Assembly (NCBI GenBank): GCA_944391505.1
Contig: CALXTV010000008.1
Span: 1 to 64,000, forward strand
DNA from: an uncultured Alphaproteobacteria bacterium
GTDB lineage: Bacteria; Pseudomonadota; Alphaproteobacteria; RF32; CAG-239
Direction of reading: 5' to 3'
DNA: 64,000 nucleotides
The translations under genes were made by a program, and so were the position numbers. Under the pieces are notes generated by a model. It saw nothing but the letters and a program-made list of their open reading frames with translations. It was not told where the DNA came from and made no database searches. Positions 62,313 through 64,000 of the stretch are shown one piece after another. Within the stretch, counting starts at the first letter, position 1. The number at the start of each line of letters is the position of its first letter.

Positions 62313-62340
62313 TTAATAATGAGTGTCCGTTTCTTTCCGG

Positions 62341-62898
62341 CTAAATATACAACAAGAACAGAAAAGCGATGGCCGCATACATAACAACGCCGCGGAAAAA
62401 CATACCCGCCACCTTAAAATCCACCGATGACGGAATAGCGTTTTCAACAATAATCGTCTGCAGCAAAACATACAAAACATAGTTGGTAAAAGTCGGCTGC
62501 ATAAACGGCAATATGTGACGGTTTATATAAAAACCTATCGGCAGCAGCAAAAACGGTGCCAACGCGGCCGGAACCGCATTATAATAGGTAATGTTCCGAA
62601 AACCGACGCTTCCCATCACATAATCGCCGTTTTCGTTTCTCTTCGGAAAAAGCGTAAAATTGCAGGGCTTGGCATTAAACAGCGCACCGACCAGAAAATG
62701 CATCAGTTCGTGCAGAAACGTTCCCGGAATATTGACCAGAGCGCTCAGCCACATGCTGCGATATGTCGTATATTTGAAGCGCATCAAAATCACAACCAGC
62801 AAAATCAGATAAAAACGATTATCGAAAAAACTCTGCAAAAACTGCGGATTATGAATAAAGCTGAGAATTTTATAATACAAATGCCAAACAACGTCCAT
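62341..62898 (-). CDS. membrane protein with HExxH metalloprotease-like motif
   Basis: 185 aa with four or five membrane helices (about 24-40, 48-75, 108-125, 135-150, 165-184). HELMHFLVGALFNAKPCNF (near residue 63) gives an HExxH motif inside or next to a helix, as in M50-type intramembrane zinc proteases, and AVPAALAPFLLLPIG follows. I see no clear third ligand motif (NPDG), so catalytic activity is uncertain. AAGGA precedes the ATG. It lies four bases after the TetR gene and is surely cotranscribed. Confidence 0.7.
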   Translation of the reverse strand: MDVVWHLYYKILSFIHNPQFLQSFFDNRFYLILLVVILMRFKYTTYRSMWLSALVNIPGTFLHELMHFLVGALFNAKPCNFTLFPKRNENGDYVMGSVGFRNITYYNAVPAALAPFLLLPIGFYINRHILPFMQPTFTNYVLYVLLQTIIVENAIPSSVDFKVAGMFFRGVVMYAAIAFLFLLYI

Positions 62899-62902
62899 GT
62901 TA

Positions 62903-63496
62903 TCAATCCTTCTTCAATGCGGTCAAACCGGCCAGATAAGTGTTAAGCAGAAGCTTGCATATTGTCTTTTTGCTGACGCTGTTCATATCATCAAGAACCC
63001 TGGTCGTCAAAAAAGAGCTGACCGAAAACAGCGACAGCCACAAAACCTGCATTGACAAACGCCTTTCCCGCGGGCGTATATCTTTAAAAACCTCTTCAAA
63101 CGCCGGCCGCCATATTTCAATAACCCGCACCAGCCGGCGCAAATAAGCGCGCGGCAGCTTTTTGACACTGGCCTGCAAATGAAAATGATACAACATAAAC
63201 CACAAATTCCGGTTGCTGAGCACAAAACGGACAAACCCGTCCAGATAACGGTTCAGCGTTTTGTACGCGCTGCTGTCCGGCGACAATTTGCGAAGACTTC
63301 CGGCCAGTTCGTCGAGGGTCTGCAGATTCTCGGCCATGATAAAATTGTCCATATTGGCGAACTGATTATAAATTGTTCCGACCGAACAACCCGAAGCCTC
63401 TGCCAGCTTGCGCGCCGTCAGAAACGCCGCTCCCTGCGACACAACCAGCTCCCGTCCTTTGGCCAACAAATATTCCCGGATATTGTCTTTCGTCAT
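62903..63496 (-). CDS. TetR-family transcriptional regulator
   Basis: 197 aa. The N-terminal HTH (about 25-48) reads LTARKLAEASGCSVGTIYNQF, the TetR signature; the rest is the helical ligand and dimer domain. Such proteins usually repress their own and neighbouring genes. It is the first gene of the pair with the HExxH membrane protein and divergent from the exported protein at 63611, so the 114-base gap probably holds the operator; I see AT-rich sequence but no clean palindrome. Confidence 0.92.
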   Translation of the reverse strand: MTKDNIREYLLAKGRELVVSQGAAFLTARKLAEASGCSVGTIYNQFANMDNFIMAENLQTLDELAGSLRKLSPDSSAYKTLNRYLDGFVRFVLSNRNLWFMLYHFHLQASVKKLPRAYLRRLVRVIEIWRPAFEEVFKDIRPRERRLSMQVLWLSLFSVSSFLTTRVLDDMNSVSKKTICKLLLNTYLAGLTALKKD

Positions 63497-63610
63497 CTCA
63501 ATCTTATATTGTTTAATAAAATATTTGCAAATTATGCTTAAGATAAAACTATCATAGAATAAATTTGAACACCGTTCAATTTTTTTCTTATTTTATTGAA
63601 GGATAAAGTT

Positions 63611-64000
63611 ATGAAAAAAGGTCTTCTCCTCCTGAACCTTGCGCTGTTTTGGCCGATGCCGGCCGGCGCGGCGGAAGATGTAAGCGATTTTTACCAAAAC
63701 CTGCTGGTTACCGACGAAGTTATTGCGGCCGAAAACGAAGACATTGCCATTGAAAACGCCCGCAAAATGCTGGACACCAAACCTAAAATTCTGAAGATGA
63801 AAGACAACAAAATCGTCCGGCTGCCCAACCGCGACGCCGTCAAAGCCGCTCCAAGCGACGGCTCCACGCTCTCTGCTTCAAACACACAACCGATAGCAAA
63901 GCAAGAAAGACCCGCCGCTGCACCTTTCGGCCTGATCTGGGGCGCCTCGGTTAAAGAAACGGAAAACCTAGGCGTAACACTGACGCCTGCCGGAGAAAAA
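63611..64000 (+). CDS. exported protein, 3' end outside window
   Basis: Open from ATG 63611 to the last base (130 codons). GGATAAAGTT precedes the start. Signal peptide MKKGLLLLNLALFWPMPAGA; the mature part starts AEDVSDFYQNLLVTDEVIAA and includes a basic segment KPKILKMKDNKIVRLPNRD and a Ser/Ala/Pro linker, then FGLIWGASVKETENLGVTL, which looks like the start of a folded domain. Family not recognised from this part. Confidence 0.8.
   Translation, partial: MKKGLLLLNLALFWPMPAGAAEDVSDFYQNLLVTDEVIAAENEDIAIENARKMLDTKPKILKMKDNKIVRLPNRDAVKAAPSDGSTLSASNTQPIAKQERPAAAPFGLIWGASVKETENLGVTLTPAGEK

Overview
The window looks like a chromosomal segment of a free-standing, Gram-negative, motile alphaproteobacterium, probably one of the poorly characterised intestinal lineages (inference). 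The evidence is the gene content and order: a pal-cpoB-tilS-ftsH-glmM block; a separate F0 cluster atpI-B-E-F'-F preceded by a DUF721/DsbA pair; GapR (DUF2312); a djlA-like/amidase pair; split PntAA/PntAB/PntB; and L36, UvrC and PgsA of alphaproteobacterial type. Base composition is close to even GC, with AT-rich spacers, clear Shine-Dalgarno sites and strong U-tailed terminators. Several TTGACA/TATAAT-like promoters with 16-17 base spacers are visible.

Layout. 1-4.2 kb: end of a secreted Cys-rich protein, then uvrC-pgsA-response regulator (minus) and a YjfB-type motility peptide. 4.2-10.9 kb: small unknown pair, then pal, cpoB, tilS, ftsH, glmM (minus). 11.1-13.3 kb: two tandem paralogues of an unrecognised family and one orphan. 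13.5-16.2 kb: pyruvate phosphate dikinase. 16.9-20.3 kb: a lipoprotein and an outer-membrane protein that look like Bacteroidota genes, including absence of Shine-Dalgarno sites. 20.4-21.9 kb: a native beta-barrel protein between repeat arrays, then fliO-fliP. 23.0-27.0 kb: dciA-like, DsbA-like and the ATP synthase F0 genes. 27.0-32.4 kb: galU-like gene and a giant AsmA protein.

32.5-39.5 kb is a nucleoside salvage and catabolism locus (cdd, PNP, deoC, deoA, deoB, pgeF) interrupted by a phosphoethanolamine-transferase-like gene. 39.5-43.8 kb: djlA-like, amidase, an unidentified structured RNA with its own promoter and terminator, an XRE regulator, tolB and ruvX. 44.4-54 kb: lepA, GNAT, a nucleotidyltransferase-like tandem pair, a large Cys-rich repeat surface protein, cold-shock protein and ettA. 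54-61.4 kb: unknowns, rpmJ, pyk, gapR, two half-size chromate transporters and pntAA-pntAB-pntB. 61.4-64 kb: another Cys-rich secreted protein, a TetR/membrane HExxH-protein pair and the start of an exported protein.

The genes describe envelope maintenance (Tol-Pal, AsmA, PgeF, amidase), glycolysis and energy metabolism (Pyk, PpdK, Pnt, F0) and nucleoside use. The most unusual contents are the Bacteroidota-like island, two families of mosaic intergenic repeats (one ending exactly at the stop codons of fliP, lepA and ettA), the structured RNA at 41.5 kb, and several unrecognised paralogous pairs. All functional calls come from reading the sequence; no database search was possible.
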